Source of the DNA: Flagellimonas algicola
GTDB taxonomy: Bacteria; Bacteroidota; Bacteroidia; Flavobacteriales; Flavobacteriaceae
Direction of reading: 5' to 3'
Length of the DNA stretch: 64,000 nucleotides
NCBI RefSeq assembly: GCF_005937185.1
Contig: NZ_VCNI01000002.1
Location: 310,001 to 374,000 of the forward strand
The notes below the pieces were generated by a model. The model worked only from the letters and a program-made list of their open reading frames with translations. It was not told the origin of the DNA and ran no database searches. This document shows positions 46,160-54,708 of the stretch, piece by piece. Numbering within the stretch: the first letter of the stretch is position 1; the number at the start of each line of letters is the position of its first letter. The translations under genes were made by a program, and so were the position numbers.

Positions 46160-47047
46160 ATGGAAAAAATAAAAGCTATTTGTTTTGGTGAGGTCCTGTT
46201 TGACAAATTTCCGAACGCAACCAAAATAGGGGGTGCCCCCTTAAATGTAGGACTGCGTATGCAGTCCTTGGGATGTGACATCGATTTTATAAGCGCTGTG
46301 GGGAACGATCAGGATGGATCAAGAGCTTTAAAGTTTCTTCAAGACCTAGGGCTTTCCACTAAACACTTTCAAATCACCAACAATTACCCTACCGGGGAGG
46401 CCATAGTTACTTTGGACGAGCGTCAAAATGCCACCTATGAGATTCGATATCCCGTTGCATGGGACAATATTGCCTTGGACGAAAATGCCATACGAGCAAC
46501 CTCAAAAGCCGATGTTTTCATTTATGGAACGCTTGCCGCCAGGGACTTGACCTCGAGAAGTACATTAATGGCTTTGCTCTCCTATGCCAAATACCGGGTA
46601 CTGGACCTAAATTTAAGATCTCCACATTATCATAATGGCACTTTGCACAACTTTATGGAAAAGGCAAATTTCATTAAAATGAGTGAAGAGGAATTTGAAA
46701 TTGTTTCCGTAACATATAATCTACAAACAAGCTCCACCGAGGACACCATTATTGAAATTTGCAAACAAACCAATACCCAAAGCATGTGTGTTACCAAAGG
46801 ATCCAAGGGCGCGGTTTTATATCATGAAAATGCATTTTATTATAACCCTGGATATCCTGTGGCTGTGGTAGACACAGTGGGCGCCGGTGATTCCTTTCTA
46901 GCGGGTTTGATCACCAAATTGATTACTCTCAATAGTCCACAAGAGGCATTGGATTTTGCTTGCGCCATAGGAGCATTGGTCGCACAAAGTGCAGGGTCCA
47001 ACCCAATTTTAAAACCAAACGCCATCCATCAACTTATGGCGACATAA
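46160..47047 (+). CDS. PfkB-family carbohydrate kinase
   Basis: About 295 residues from 46160 (MEKIKAICFGEVL), the normal start for fructokinase-like PfkB proteins; ATGs at 46145 and 46034 are in frame. The 42-residue extension from 46034 has no family counterpart, though GGAAAAATA precedes that ATG. Domain landmarks are GGAPLNVGLRMQSLG near the N-terminus and the C-terminal PfkB signature DTVGAGDSFLAGL with the catalytic Asp. It phosphorylates a ketose or keto-deoxy sugar in the cytoplasm; substrate undetermined. It is followed 33 nt later by the mutarotase-like lipoprotein. Confidence 0.88.
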   Translation: MEKIKAICFGEVLFDKFPNATKIGGAPLNVGLRMQSLGCDIDFISAVGNDQDGSRALKFLQDLGLSTKHFQITNNYPTGEAIVTLDERQNATYEIRYPVAWDNIALDENAIRATSKADVFIYGTLAARDLTSRSTLMALLSYAKYRVLDLNLRSPHYHNGTLHNFMEKANFIKMSEEEFEIVSVTYNLQTSSTEDTIIEICKQTNTQSMCVTKGSKGAVLYHENAFYYNPGYPVAVVDTVGAGDSFLAGLITKLITLNSPQEALDFACAIGALVAQSAGSNPILKPNAIHQLMAT

Positions 47048-47080
47048 ACAACAGTTCTATTTCTAAAAAATAAATTTCAA

Positions 47081-47503
47081 ATGAAAAATTACTTCCCGAA
47101 AGTTCTCCCTTTAATCATTGCAATAGTTATGTCTTCCTGCAGTACAACTTCCAAAGTCAATTCCAAACCAGAGGTAAAAAGGATAGGCATGGTCATTAAG
47201 CTTAATCCCAAATTTATCAATGAATACAAGGCCCTTCATGCAGATTCGAATCCTGGGGTGAGGGATTTGCTGACCAAATATGGAATTCGGAACTTTTCCA
47301 TCTTTCTGCATGAATTGGAGCCTGGGGAATTTTACGAATTTGGTTATTATGAATATGTGGGTGAAGATTTTGAGGGAGACATGGAAAAAATGGCCGATGA
47401 AAAAAGAACCATTGAATGGTTAAAAGTTTGTGACCCGATGCAAATTCCCTTGAAAGGTGCCACCAGTTGGACTACCATGGAACAGGTTTACTTCAATCAA
47501 TAA
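47081..47503 (+). CDS. L-rhamnose mutarotase-like lipoprotein
   Basis: A 140-residue protein whose last 105 residues form a RhaM-type (DUF718) ferredoxin-like domain: RIGMVIKLNPKFINEYKALH, IRNFSIFLHELEPGEFYEFGYYEYVG and a C-terminal Trp-rich end. RhaM interconverts alpha and beta anomers of L-rhamnose and related 6-deoxy sugars. Here the domain is preceded by a lipoprotein signal with lipobox Cys20 (IVMSSC), placing it in the envelope rather than the cytoplasm, which is unusual for the enzyme. It would speed anomerisation of sugars released by glycosidases before uptake by the symporter. Confidence 0.82.
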   Translation: MKNYFPKVLPLIIAIVMSSCSTTSKVNSKPEVKRIGMVIKLNPKFINEYKALHADSNPGVRDLLTKYGIRNFSIFLHELEPGEFYEFGYYEYVGEDFEGDMEKMADEKRTIEWLKVCDPMQIPLKGATSWTTMEQVYFNQ

Positions 47504-47746
47504 CGGTAGAACTAAACCGAACAAAAACCACCTTATCGGAGGCGGAATAACAGAAATGGTTGGGCATTTTTCACACTAGTTTGACCAAATCACAAGATTA
47601 AATTAAGTTCCATTCCAAAACTTGTGTAATTCATCCAGGAGGACCAAGCAGGACTTCACACTCTCTTGGGCTTTCATTTTTATTTAAATACCGTTAAAAA
47701 GTATCTAGATTGTTTATATTAGCGAAAGTTAAATTCGGAATAACTT

Positions 47747-48967
47747 ATGAACAGGCTTTCACTGGGGAAGGATGCTTCTTATATCAACAAGCTTAACAAA
47801 ATTGAGATCCTCAAAATAATCAGGGATACTGAATTGGTATCAAGGGCAGAAATTGTAAAACTCACCAAGCTTAGTGCCCCCACGGTTACCCGAATAGTTG
47901 ACGACCTGGTGGAAAGTGGTCTTGCGGTAGTCGTTGGTGAAGGGGACTCCACAGGTGGAAGACCTCCCAAAATGCTGAAATTTGATGGTAGCCAGGAATA
48001 TGTAATCGGTATTGACCTTGGCTCTACCAGCATTCGTGGTGCCATATCAAACCTTAAAGGGAATATTATTATCGAGGTGGAAACTCCTACCGATCTTAGT
48101 GGAGGAGTTGAAAAAATATGCGATCAAATTGCACAATTGGTCGATAAGCTTAAAAAACGGTCCAATCTGGACGTTTCGAAAATTTTGGGAATGGGTCTCG
48201 CTGTTGCCGGACTTATCGATTTTAACAGCAGCATTATTGAATATTCTCCGGTATTCAATTGGAAGAAGGTGGATCTAAAGAACGAATTAAGCAAGCATTT
48301 GGACCTCCCCCTTTTTTACGACAATGTTTCGCGAGTCACTGCTTTTGGGGAACTCCTTCATGGAATAGGAAAAAAATATGACAATTTCATCTTTGTCAAC
48401 GCCGGCTACGGTATTGGCTCTGGGGTTATTATCGATGGTAAACCATTATATGGCAACAAGGGTTTTTCTGGAGAATTGGGCCATATCATTGTGGATAGCG
48501 AAAGTGATTTTGTGGGCAAAGATGGACTAAGGGGAAGTTTGGAATCTTTGTCTTCTGGGTATGGAATCGCCGAAATTGCCAAGGCAAAAGTAGCCAGCAA
48601 TCCAAAAAGCAACATCTTGTCCAAAGTCAATGGAAAAAAGGAAGATATTACCGCCAAAATTGTGGTTGATTGTGCCAAGGAAGAAGATTCCTTGGCTACG
48701 GAGATCTTTGATACTGCCATGGGTCATTTGGGAATTGGCCTGGACATGCTGATTAAGATGTTTGACCCCCAAGCCATAGTTTTAACAGGAGGACTTACTA
48801 AAAATGGTGATATCTTTTTTGACAAGATCAAGGAGCATATTGCTAAAAACCGTTTCCAACAATTGGAGCGAGAGGTACATATTCTTCCCTCCTCTTTTGG
48901 TGAGGACGCCTCTTTAATCGGTGCGCTTTCCATAATTCTGCACCGTATTTTCCAATTTGATCTTTAA
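47747..48967 (+). CDS. ROK-family transcriptional regulator 2
   Basis: A 406-residue paralogue of the ROK protein at 40-42 kb. It has an N-terminal winged helix (RAEIVKLTKLSAPTVTRIVDDL) and kinase-like domain (GIDLGSTSIRG). The recognition helix is identical in both, so the two may share operators while responding to different sugars. As in regulator 1, the zinc-binding Cys cluster is missing after GELGHIIVD. It lies 243 nt after the mutarotase gene and probably has its own promoter. Its stop is 8 nt from that of the converging TonB receptor gene. Likely targets are the catabolic and SusC/D units. Confidence 0.9.
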   Translation: MNRLSLGKDASYINKLNKIEILKIIRDTELVSRAEIVKLTKLSAPTVTRIVDDLVESGLAVVVGEGDSTGGRPPKMLKFDGSQEYVIGIDLGSTSIRGAISNLKGNIIIEVETPTDLSGGVEKICDQIAQLVDKLKKRSNLDVSKILGMGLAVAGLIDFNSSIIEYSPVFNWKKVDLKNELSKHLDLPLFYDNVSRVTAFGELLHGIGKKYDNFIFVNAGYGIGSGVIIDGKPLYGNKGFSGELGHIIVDSESDFVGKDGLRGSLESLSSGYGIAEIAKAKVASNPKSNILSKVNGKKEDITAKIVVDCAKEEDSLATEIFDTAMGHLGIGLDMLIKMFDPQAIVLTGGLTKNGDIFFDKIKEHIAKNRFQQLEREVHILPSSFGEDASLIGALSIILHRIFQFDL

Positions 48968-48975
48968 ACAGATCG

Positions 48976-51561
48976 CTATTCGAAGTTGATCCGCAGTGAT
49001 ATGTTGGGTGTCAACCCTTGAGACAATTGCTCTATCAATGTAACTTGCTGTTCATCTGTTACCGGATCATCATCCACACGGTATGAAACAAACAATGGTA
49101 CTCGCCTATCATATATATTCAATACAGATAAGCCAATGGCTCCTTTGGTTTTGGAAGATGATGAAAAACTAAATCCGTAACGCAGAGAGGCATCCAGTCT
49201 ATGATAACCGGGCAATCGAAGGCTATTGATAGCGCCAAACCCAATCTCATTTTCATCATCCAGACTGGTGGAAGGGGTATAAGGGGCGCCAGATCTTATG
49301 GTCCATCCCAAAGCGAATTCCCAATTGTCCTTTTCAAAAATGTTTGATATGCTAAAATTGGAGGGCACGTCATTATTGCCTGGAAATGAGCCATCCTGTA
49401 GCTCCTCAAATGTATATTCCACATCATTAAAAGTATATCCCAAAACCAGACTGTAATTCTTGAATTTTCTTTGGAGGAACATATCAATTCCCATAATGGT
49501 GCTTTCCCCTTCCGAATAATCTTCAACCAAATTGGTAAAACCATTGGTGAAGGAGGTCAAGCCGTCGAGCTGCTTGCGATAACCATCCAGTTCAAAAGTC
49601 CAACCCCCTTTGCTCAACAGCAATCCTGCAGAGAACTGTGTGCTTTTGAGCAATGGAAAATCCTCCCCGTTGGAAACGGTCCATACTTTATTTTCCAAAC
49701 GGGTTTGACTGTCCTCAAACTCAATGAGCTGACTTATGGGTTGATACCGATTTTCAAATGTGATCTTAAATCTCAGGTTCTGATCAAATATGGGCAGTTC
49801 CAAATTTAACCGTGGCTCCCAAAAAATACCATCCAAAATTGAATATTTGGAAACACGAATTCCAGCATTAAAAACTGCTTTGGAATCCGGTTTATATTGA
49901 TATTCCAAATAAGCTGCATGGGCAGAAAACTCACCGTTGCGTTCAGTTGCGCTATTTTCGGGAATTTCATTCTCATCGTTGCTTTCTGTTCGTGTAAACT
50001 GAAAGGAAGCGTTGGTATTGGACCATTGAAATCCGCTATGTAGCCAATGATGTCCGCTAAGTCCGAAGGCCAGATCCAATCCAAGTCCGTAGTCTTCCAC
50101 GGTGTTAGACCTAAAACTTTCTTCTTCCAAAACCGCTTCTTCAGAGATTTCATTTTTATAACTGCTATCCAAAGAGGAATAATAGGCAGATAGGGAGTGG
50201 TTGAACCATTTCGTTCTAGTACCTTCCCAAGAAAACCCGACCCCTTGATTTTCAATGATCAACCTGTCCGATACCAAATCCTCATCCGATTGAACTACAA
50301 AATCAAGGTCATTTTTGGTGATAATTCCACTTACCGAAATCGTATCCTGTTTCCCTGGTTGAAAAAGAAGTTTAGCATGACTATCATAGAAGAAAAAATC
50401 ATCCTTTATAGCTCTGTCCTCTGATTGCTCAAAGATCCCGCCGGCCGCATCAGTCACCAAAGTTTCATTCTGAAAAACTTTATTGGAAAGCACGTTAAAG
50501 GTTGGGGTTTGGAATATATTGGAATACGAATGCCTACCGGAAATCAACAACCCTACATGTTTGCCCAATGGTGTTTTTAGAAATGCATCCCCATGGGTTC
50601 CGTTAATGCCCAGACCCCCAGTAGTTTTTTGTGGCACCGCCCTATCAGAAAATATATCGATCACTCCCGAGACCCGATCGCCATACTTTGGGCTTGCCCC
50701 TCCTTTGTATATTCTAGCACCTTCAATGAGATAGGGGTTTATAGCAGAGATCAAATCAAAAAAATGGCCCGTATTGTACATTTTAATATTGTCCACAATT
50801 ACCAAATTCTGGTCAGGGGATCCACCTCTAATCTGGATTCCCGCCGCTGATTCATCCAAGCTGGTGATACCGGGCAGGTTTTGGATATTTTGGAAAACAT
50901 CTGGCTCAACCAATCCAGCCAATACCCCCAAACGATTGTTGGTCAAACTGAATGACCCATCACTGTTTTTGTCCACCCCCTTGGTCAAATAGCTGGTTAC
51001 CACGACCTCATTCAAGGTCTCCAATCCAGGCTCCAAAAACAAAATGGGGCAATCCGATAGGGAAACATCCCCAACCACAATAACCAAATCCCTATACCCC
51101 AAATGAGCCAACCTAATTTCAGAACCTATGGGAACTGCTTTAAACTCAAAATAACCATTGTTATCACTAATACTTCCTCGCGCACTGCCGCTTATGGTCA
51201 CAGTCACTCCTTCCAAAGGTTTCCCAGTAGGGCGTTCGTGGATATATGCACAAATATCCATGGACAGCGTTGGCAAGGTTATGATGATATCCGTATCTGA
51301 TACCCTTTCAAATACAAGACCTGTTTCCGTTGTCAGTAATTCCAAGATTTGGTCCGTCTCTAGATGTTCAAAGCGAATTGAAACCGTTTTATCTGCAATC
51401 ACATCTTCAGAATAGGAAAAATAAAGGGCACTTTTGCTTTCTAAATCCTTGATGATTTCCTTGAGCGGCACAGCTGAATAATCCGCTGAGATTTTGTCCT
51501 GGGCAACACCCCAATAGCAGCTGCTAAAAAAAAGAAATAAAATAAAGGGAAGGTTGCGCAT
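48976..51561 (-). CDS. TonB-dependent receptor with STN signalling domain
   Basis: An 861-residue outer-membrane receptor. After a signal peptide come an STN (secretin/TonB short N-terminal) domain (about 22-97), a carboxypeptidase-D regulatory-like domain (about 105-190, DICAYIHERPTGKPLEGV), a TonB plug (LGVLAGLVEPDVFQNIQNLPG) and a barrel. The STN domain signals to the FecR anti-sigma factor encoded 8 nt upstream, in cell-surface signalling like FecA-FecR-FecI. No SusD gene is linked, so it may be a transducer or transport something other than the main glycan. Confidence 0.92.
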   Translation of the reverse strand: MRNLPFILFLFFSSCYWGVAQDKISADYSAVPLKEIIKDLESKSALYFSYSEDVIADKTVSIRFEHLETDQILELLTTETGLVFERVSDTDIIITLPTLSMDICAYIHERPTGKPLEGVTVTISGSARGSISDNNGYFEFKAVPIGSEIRLAHLGYRDLVIVVGDVSLSDCPILFLEPGLETLNEVVVTSYLTKGVDKNSDGSFSLTNNRLGVLAGLVEPDVFQNIQNLPGITSLDESAAGIQIRGGSPDQNLVIVDNIKMYNTGHFFDLISAINPYLIEGARIYKGGASPKYGDRVSGVIDIFSDRAVPQKTTGGLGINGTHGDAFLKTPLGKHVGLLISGRHSYSNIFQTPTFNVLSNKVFQNETLVTDAAGGIFEQSEDRAIKDDFFFYDSHAKLLFQPGKQDTISVSGIITKNDLDFVVQSDEDLVSDRLIIENQGVGFSWEGTRTKWFNHSLSAYYSSLDSSYKNEISEEAVLEEESFRSNTVEDYGLGLDLAFGLSGHHWLHSGFQWSNTNASFQFTRTESNDENEIPENSATERNGEFSAHAAYLEYQYKPDSKAVFNAGIRVSKYSILDGIFWEPRLNLELPIFDQNLRFKITFENRYQPISQLIEFEDSQTRLENKVWTVSNGEDFPLLKSTQFSAGLLLSKGGWTFELDGYRKQLDGLTSFTNGFTNLVEDYSEGESTIMGIDMFLQRKFKNYSLVLGYTFNDVEYTFEELQDGSFPGNNDVPSNFSISNIFEKDNWEFALGWTIRSGAPYTPSTSLDDENEIGFGAINSLRLPGYHRLDASLRYGFSFSSSSKTKGAIGLSVLNIYDRRVPLFVSYRVDDDPVTDEQQVTLIEQLSQGLTPNISLRINFE

Positions 51562-51569
51562 ATGGGACC

Positions 51570-52487
51570 TTATTGTCCTAAAATTACCACTTTTTTATCT
51601 GGATCAAGTTGATATGGGATGCCCATGGGAACCAATACCGTTTGCAAAGCAATATCAACATTTTGGTGAGCAAAACTCCCAGTGAATTTTTGCGAAATAT
51701 CTGCATTATTGACTTCAAATCTTATTCCAAATTGGGCTTCCAACTCTACCAATACCTCGCCTAGCGGAATAGTGTTGAATACACTTCTTCCCTGCATCCA
51801 GTCCGGACTATCCTTGCTAAAAGTTCCTTCTTTAAATTGGTCTCCTTCTAATCTAACCAGCATTCCTTTAGTCAAATACGATTCGTGCCGACCGTCCCTC
51901 GAATTAAACCTCACCTTTCCTTCAAAACAAGCTACTTCCATCGCGGCTCCCCTATCCTTTATATTAAACTCTGTTCCAAGTACTCCCACTATCCCGGAAT
52001 TGGCCTGGACCATGAATCCGTCTCCTTTTTGAATTTTAAAGTAAGCTTCCCCCTCAAGGGCAACTTCTTTAGAGGAATTCCATAAAAATCCTTTTCTGCT
52101 CAGACTACTGTTCGAGTTCAATTGTACCTGGGACCCGTCCGGTAGTTCCACTACAAGTGTTTCGCCAGGTGCCGTGCTATATTGCACCTCATTAAATAAC
52201 AACCCAAAGAGCAATGCAAATGCCGCTGCTGCAGCTCCTACATAACCCCACCATTTTAGCGATACCACTTTGGGTGATTTTGGCTTGGAATGGACCTTGG
52301 CACCCCTGTGTTGAATTATTTTTGCCCTAAGGGCCTCCTTATCAAATGCAGGTTTCTGGAATCTTTGCATTCCTTGAATGATACGACGGTGCTCCTCAAA
52401 CTCCGGATGTTGCTCCAAAGTTGATAGCTCCTCCGGTGATAGTTCACCGGCCATCCATTTTGCCCATATGGTTTGTTTATCCGCCAT
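51570..52487 (-). CDS. FecR-family anti-sigma factor
   Basis: A 305-residue single-pass inner-membrane protein: cytoplasmic N-terminal region (1-80, WMAGELSPEELSTLEQH), transmembrane helix about 84-101 (GAAAAAFALLFGLLF) and periplasmic FecR domain (APGETLVVELPDGSQVQLNSNSS is its hallmark region). The C-terminal DUF4974 secretin-like module (VLVELEAQFGIRFEV...KKVVILGQ) contacts the receptor STN domain. It controls the sigma factor encoded 51 nt upstream. The trio sigma-FecR-receptor forms one operon. Confidence 0.94.
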   Translation of the reverse strand: MADKQTIWAKWMAGELSPEELSTLEQHPEFEEHRRIIQGMQRFQKPAFDKEALRAKIIQHRGAKVHSKPKSPKVVSLKWWGYVGAAAAAFALLFGLLFNEVQYSTAPGETLVVELPDGSQVQLNSNSSLSRKGFLWNSSKEVALEGEAYFKIQKGDGFMVQANSGIVGVLGTEFNIKDRGAAMEVACFEGKVRFNSRDGRHESYLTKGMLVRLEGDQFKEGTFSKDSPDWMQGRSVFNTIPLGEVLVELEAQFGIRFEVNNADISQKFTGSFAHQNVDIALQTVLVPMGIPYQLDPDKKVVILGQ

Positions 52488-52538
52488 GATTTACGTTCTC
52501 ATCTATGGAACCGTTCAAACGCCATTTACCCAACCCCG

Positions 52539-53054
52539 TTATATTTCTTTAATTATGGCTCTCAATTTTAACAGGGCCTTTTGCATTCTTTTTTCAATTG
52601 CTGTTTCTGAAACACCCAGCATTTGAGCCATTTCCTTATAAGTTTTTTTATCGATACGGTTCAGAAGGAATACTTCACGTTGTCCATCTGGCAATGCATC
52701 TATGGCAGACTGCAGCTTTTTCATGAATTCATCCTCTTCCAAAAGAAATTCTGGGGATTCATGATCGGCCGTCTTGTGGGGTTTGGAATTCGCATAGTCC
52801 AGCACCACCTTTTTATGTGCCACTTGGTTGTAAAATTTGTTCTTGGCCACAGTGAACAGAAAAGCTTTTGCTTTTTCGAACAGCACTTTGGCACAATGCT
52901 GCCATAATTTGATAAAGGCTTCTTGGGTCAAATCCTCAGCCTGATCCAAATCCTTGCATTGATAATACATATAGTTGCGAAGGGACTCTGAATATCTTTC
53001 GAATATAGTGTTATAAACTTTTTCGTCGCAAACAGACTGTTCAGGGGTGTTCAT
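52539..53054 (-). CDS. ECF sigma factor (FecI-like)
   Basis: A 171-residue ECF sigma factor: region 2 (AEDLTQEAFIKLWQ; KAFLFTVAKNKFYN) and region 4 (LPDGQREVFLLNRIDKKTYKEMAQMLGVSETAIEKRMQKAL). It is paired with the FecR anti-sigma and STN receptor downstream, the usual Bacteroidota arrangement for surface-signal control of transport genes. It is divergent from the transglutaminase-7TM gene across 74 nt. It differs clearly from the stand-alone sigma factor at 21.3-21.9 kb. Confidence 0.95.
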   Translation of the reverse strand: MNTPEQSVCDEKVYNTIFERYSESLRNYMYYQCKDLDQAEDLTQEAFIKLWQHCAKVLFEKAKAFLFTVAKNKFYNQVAHKKVVLDYANSKPHKTADHESPEFLLEEDEFMKKLQSAIDALPDGQREVFLLNRIDKKTYKEMAQMLGVSETAIEKRMQKALLKLRAIIKEI

Positions 53055-53128
53055 GAAGAGAAAAATTTCCCTGGGGTTGGGTAAAGTTCGATTGACCGGT
53101 TTTAGTAAAAAAGTAAAGATATAGTATT

Positions 53129-54706
53129 ATGCACACACCCCAAAACTTAAAGATGGCATTACTGGTCATTAGTTTCCTCACCGGATTGTCACTTTTATAT
53201 AAGGTGATTCCGGTTTCTAAAAATCTGGACGATTTTTATGCTGAGGAAATGTACTTGGTAACCTACCGCTATTATTTTAAGAACAATAATGGCAACACCA
53301 CTATTAAAACCTATTTGCCAAAAAATAATAGTAGACAACGAATCAGTGCCGAAGAAACAGGAGCAAAAAAGGGCATTCAATTTGAACGGGTTGCCCAAGA
53401 CGGAAACCTGATGGGCGTTTGGACCGCCAACAAGCCCAATTTATTCCAAAATGTGGACTATCAGTTCATGTACGAGGGCAAGGCAAAACAGTTCCATATT
53501 CCCCAAAACTTCAAAAGTACCTTGGAGGCAACGCACCCCTATCTGAATGAAACTGAACACATCCAGGCTTTTCATCCGAAAATTTCCCAAAAGGCAAGGG
53601 AGTTGGTCTTGGGCACCAAAGGTGATCTGGAATCCATACAGCGTCTGTTCAACTTTGTTCATTCCATTCCTTCTGCTCCCATCATTAGTTTCACGGATGC
53701 ACTTACCACTTTGGAACAAAACAGGGCCTCCTGCAATGGCAAAAGTAGATTGTTGGTAGCGCTGGCACGAAATCTAGGATATCCTGCCCGAATTAAGGGC
53801 GGAATCTTGTTGGAACATACCCGAAAAAGAACCTCGCATGCATGGGTAGAAATATTGGTCAATGACCAATGGGTTCCCTTTGATGCCCTCAATGGGCACT
53901 TTGCCTACCTTCCATCCAACTTTCTGGAATTGTATGCTGGTGACGAATTCCTTTTGGTTCATACGGCAGGTGTGCAATTGGACTATACCTACGAGATTAA
54001 GGAACTGGACAAAATTCCCTTTCTCAGCATGAACTCAGAACAATTCAGTAGCATCTCTCCTTTTTCGCTTTGGGGACTTGTAGAACAAAAAGTCTTGCCA
54101 AAAAAGGGTCTCAATCTGCTTTTATTACTTCCCATTGGCGGATTACTGGTGGCCTTTCTAAGAAATGTTGTGGGCCTGAAGACTTTTGGTGTGTTTTTAC
54201 CGGTACTCATTGCCATGGCGCTTTTGGAAACTGGGTTTGCCCAAGGAATCTTAATTTTTTTGGGATTGATCATGTTCGTTGGGTTGGCAGCACACCCGTT
54301 CAATAAGATGGGGTTGTTGCAAACTCCCAAAATGGTCATTTCTCTCACTTTGATGGTCATGGTCATGGCCGTAGGCTCCTATTTAGGTATCAAAACCGAG
54401 ATTGTATGGCTAACATCGCTTACGATTTTCCCAACCATTATTCTTACTATTTCGGCGGAACGCTTTACCACTTTGATCCAAGAAGATGGTTTTCAAAAAG
54501 CTTCCGGCACCTTGCTACAAACCTTGATGGCGGTGTCCATCTGTTATTACGTGATAGCTAATGAATGGCTTCCCACTGTACTGATCCTTTTTCCAGAAAT
54601 TTTGATCTGGGTTATCATGTTATCCATTGTCCTTGGAAAATATATAGGATTACGTTGGACCGAAGTTCTTCGCTTTAATCCTTTACTAACCCCAAAATCA
54701 GTTTGA
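53129..54706 (+). CDS. Transglutaminase-like/7TM membrane protein
   Basis: A 525-residue inner-membrane protein: N-terminal helix (about 10-28), periplasmic transglutaminase-like domain (about 130-270) and seven-helix 7TM_transglut region (about 325-520). The family is often annotated as an inactive transglutaminase. Here Cys202 (RASCNGKSRLL), His237 (SHAWVE) and Asp252 (FDALNG) make a full Cys-His-Asp set. Its stop is 2 nt upstream of the ATP-grasp start. The pair is a known association: 7TM-transglutaminase with an alpha-L-glutamate-ligase-like enzyme, thought to modify a peptide or metabolite. Function is undefined. Confidence 0.85.
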   Translation: MHTPQNLKMALLVISFLTGLSLLYKVIPVSKNLDDFYAEEMYLVTYRYYFKNNNGNTTIKTYLPKNNSRQRISAEETGAKKGIQFERVAQDGNLMGVWTANKPNLFQNVDYQFMYEGKAKQFHIPQNFKSTLEATHPYLNETEHIQAFHPKISQKARELVLGTKGDLESIQRLFNFVHSIPSAPIISFTDALTTLEQNRASCNGKSRLLVALARNLGYPARIKGGILLEHTRKRTSHAWVEILVNDQWVPFDALNGHFAYLPSNFLELYAGDEFLLVHTAGVQLDYTYEIKELDKIPFLSMNSEQFSSISPFSLWGLVEQKVLPKKGLNLLLLLPIGGLLVAFLRNVVGLKTFGVFLPVLIAMALLETGFAQGILIFLGLIMFVGLAAHPFNKMGLLQTPKMVISLTLMVMVMAVGSYLGIKTEIVWLTSLTIFPTIILTISAERFTTLIQEDGFQKASGTLLQTLMAVSICYYVIANEWLPTVLILFPEILIWVIMLSIVLGKYIGLRWTEVLRFNPLLTPKSV

Positions 54707-54708
54707 AT

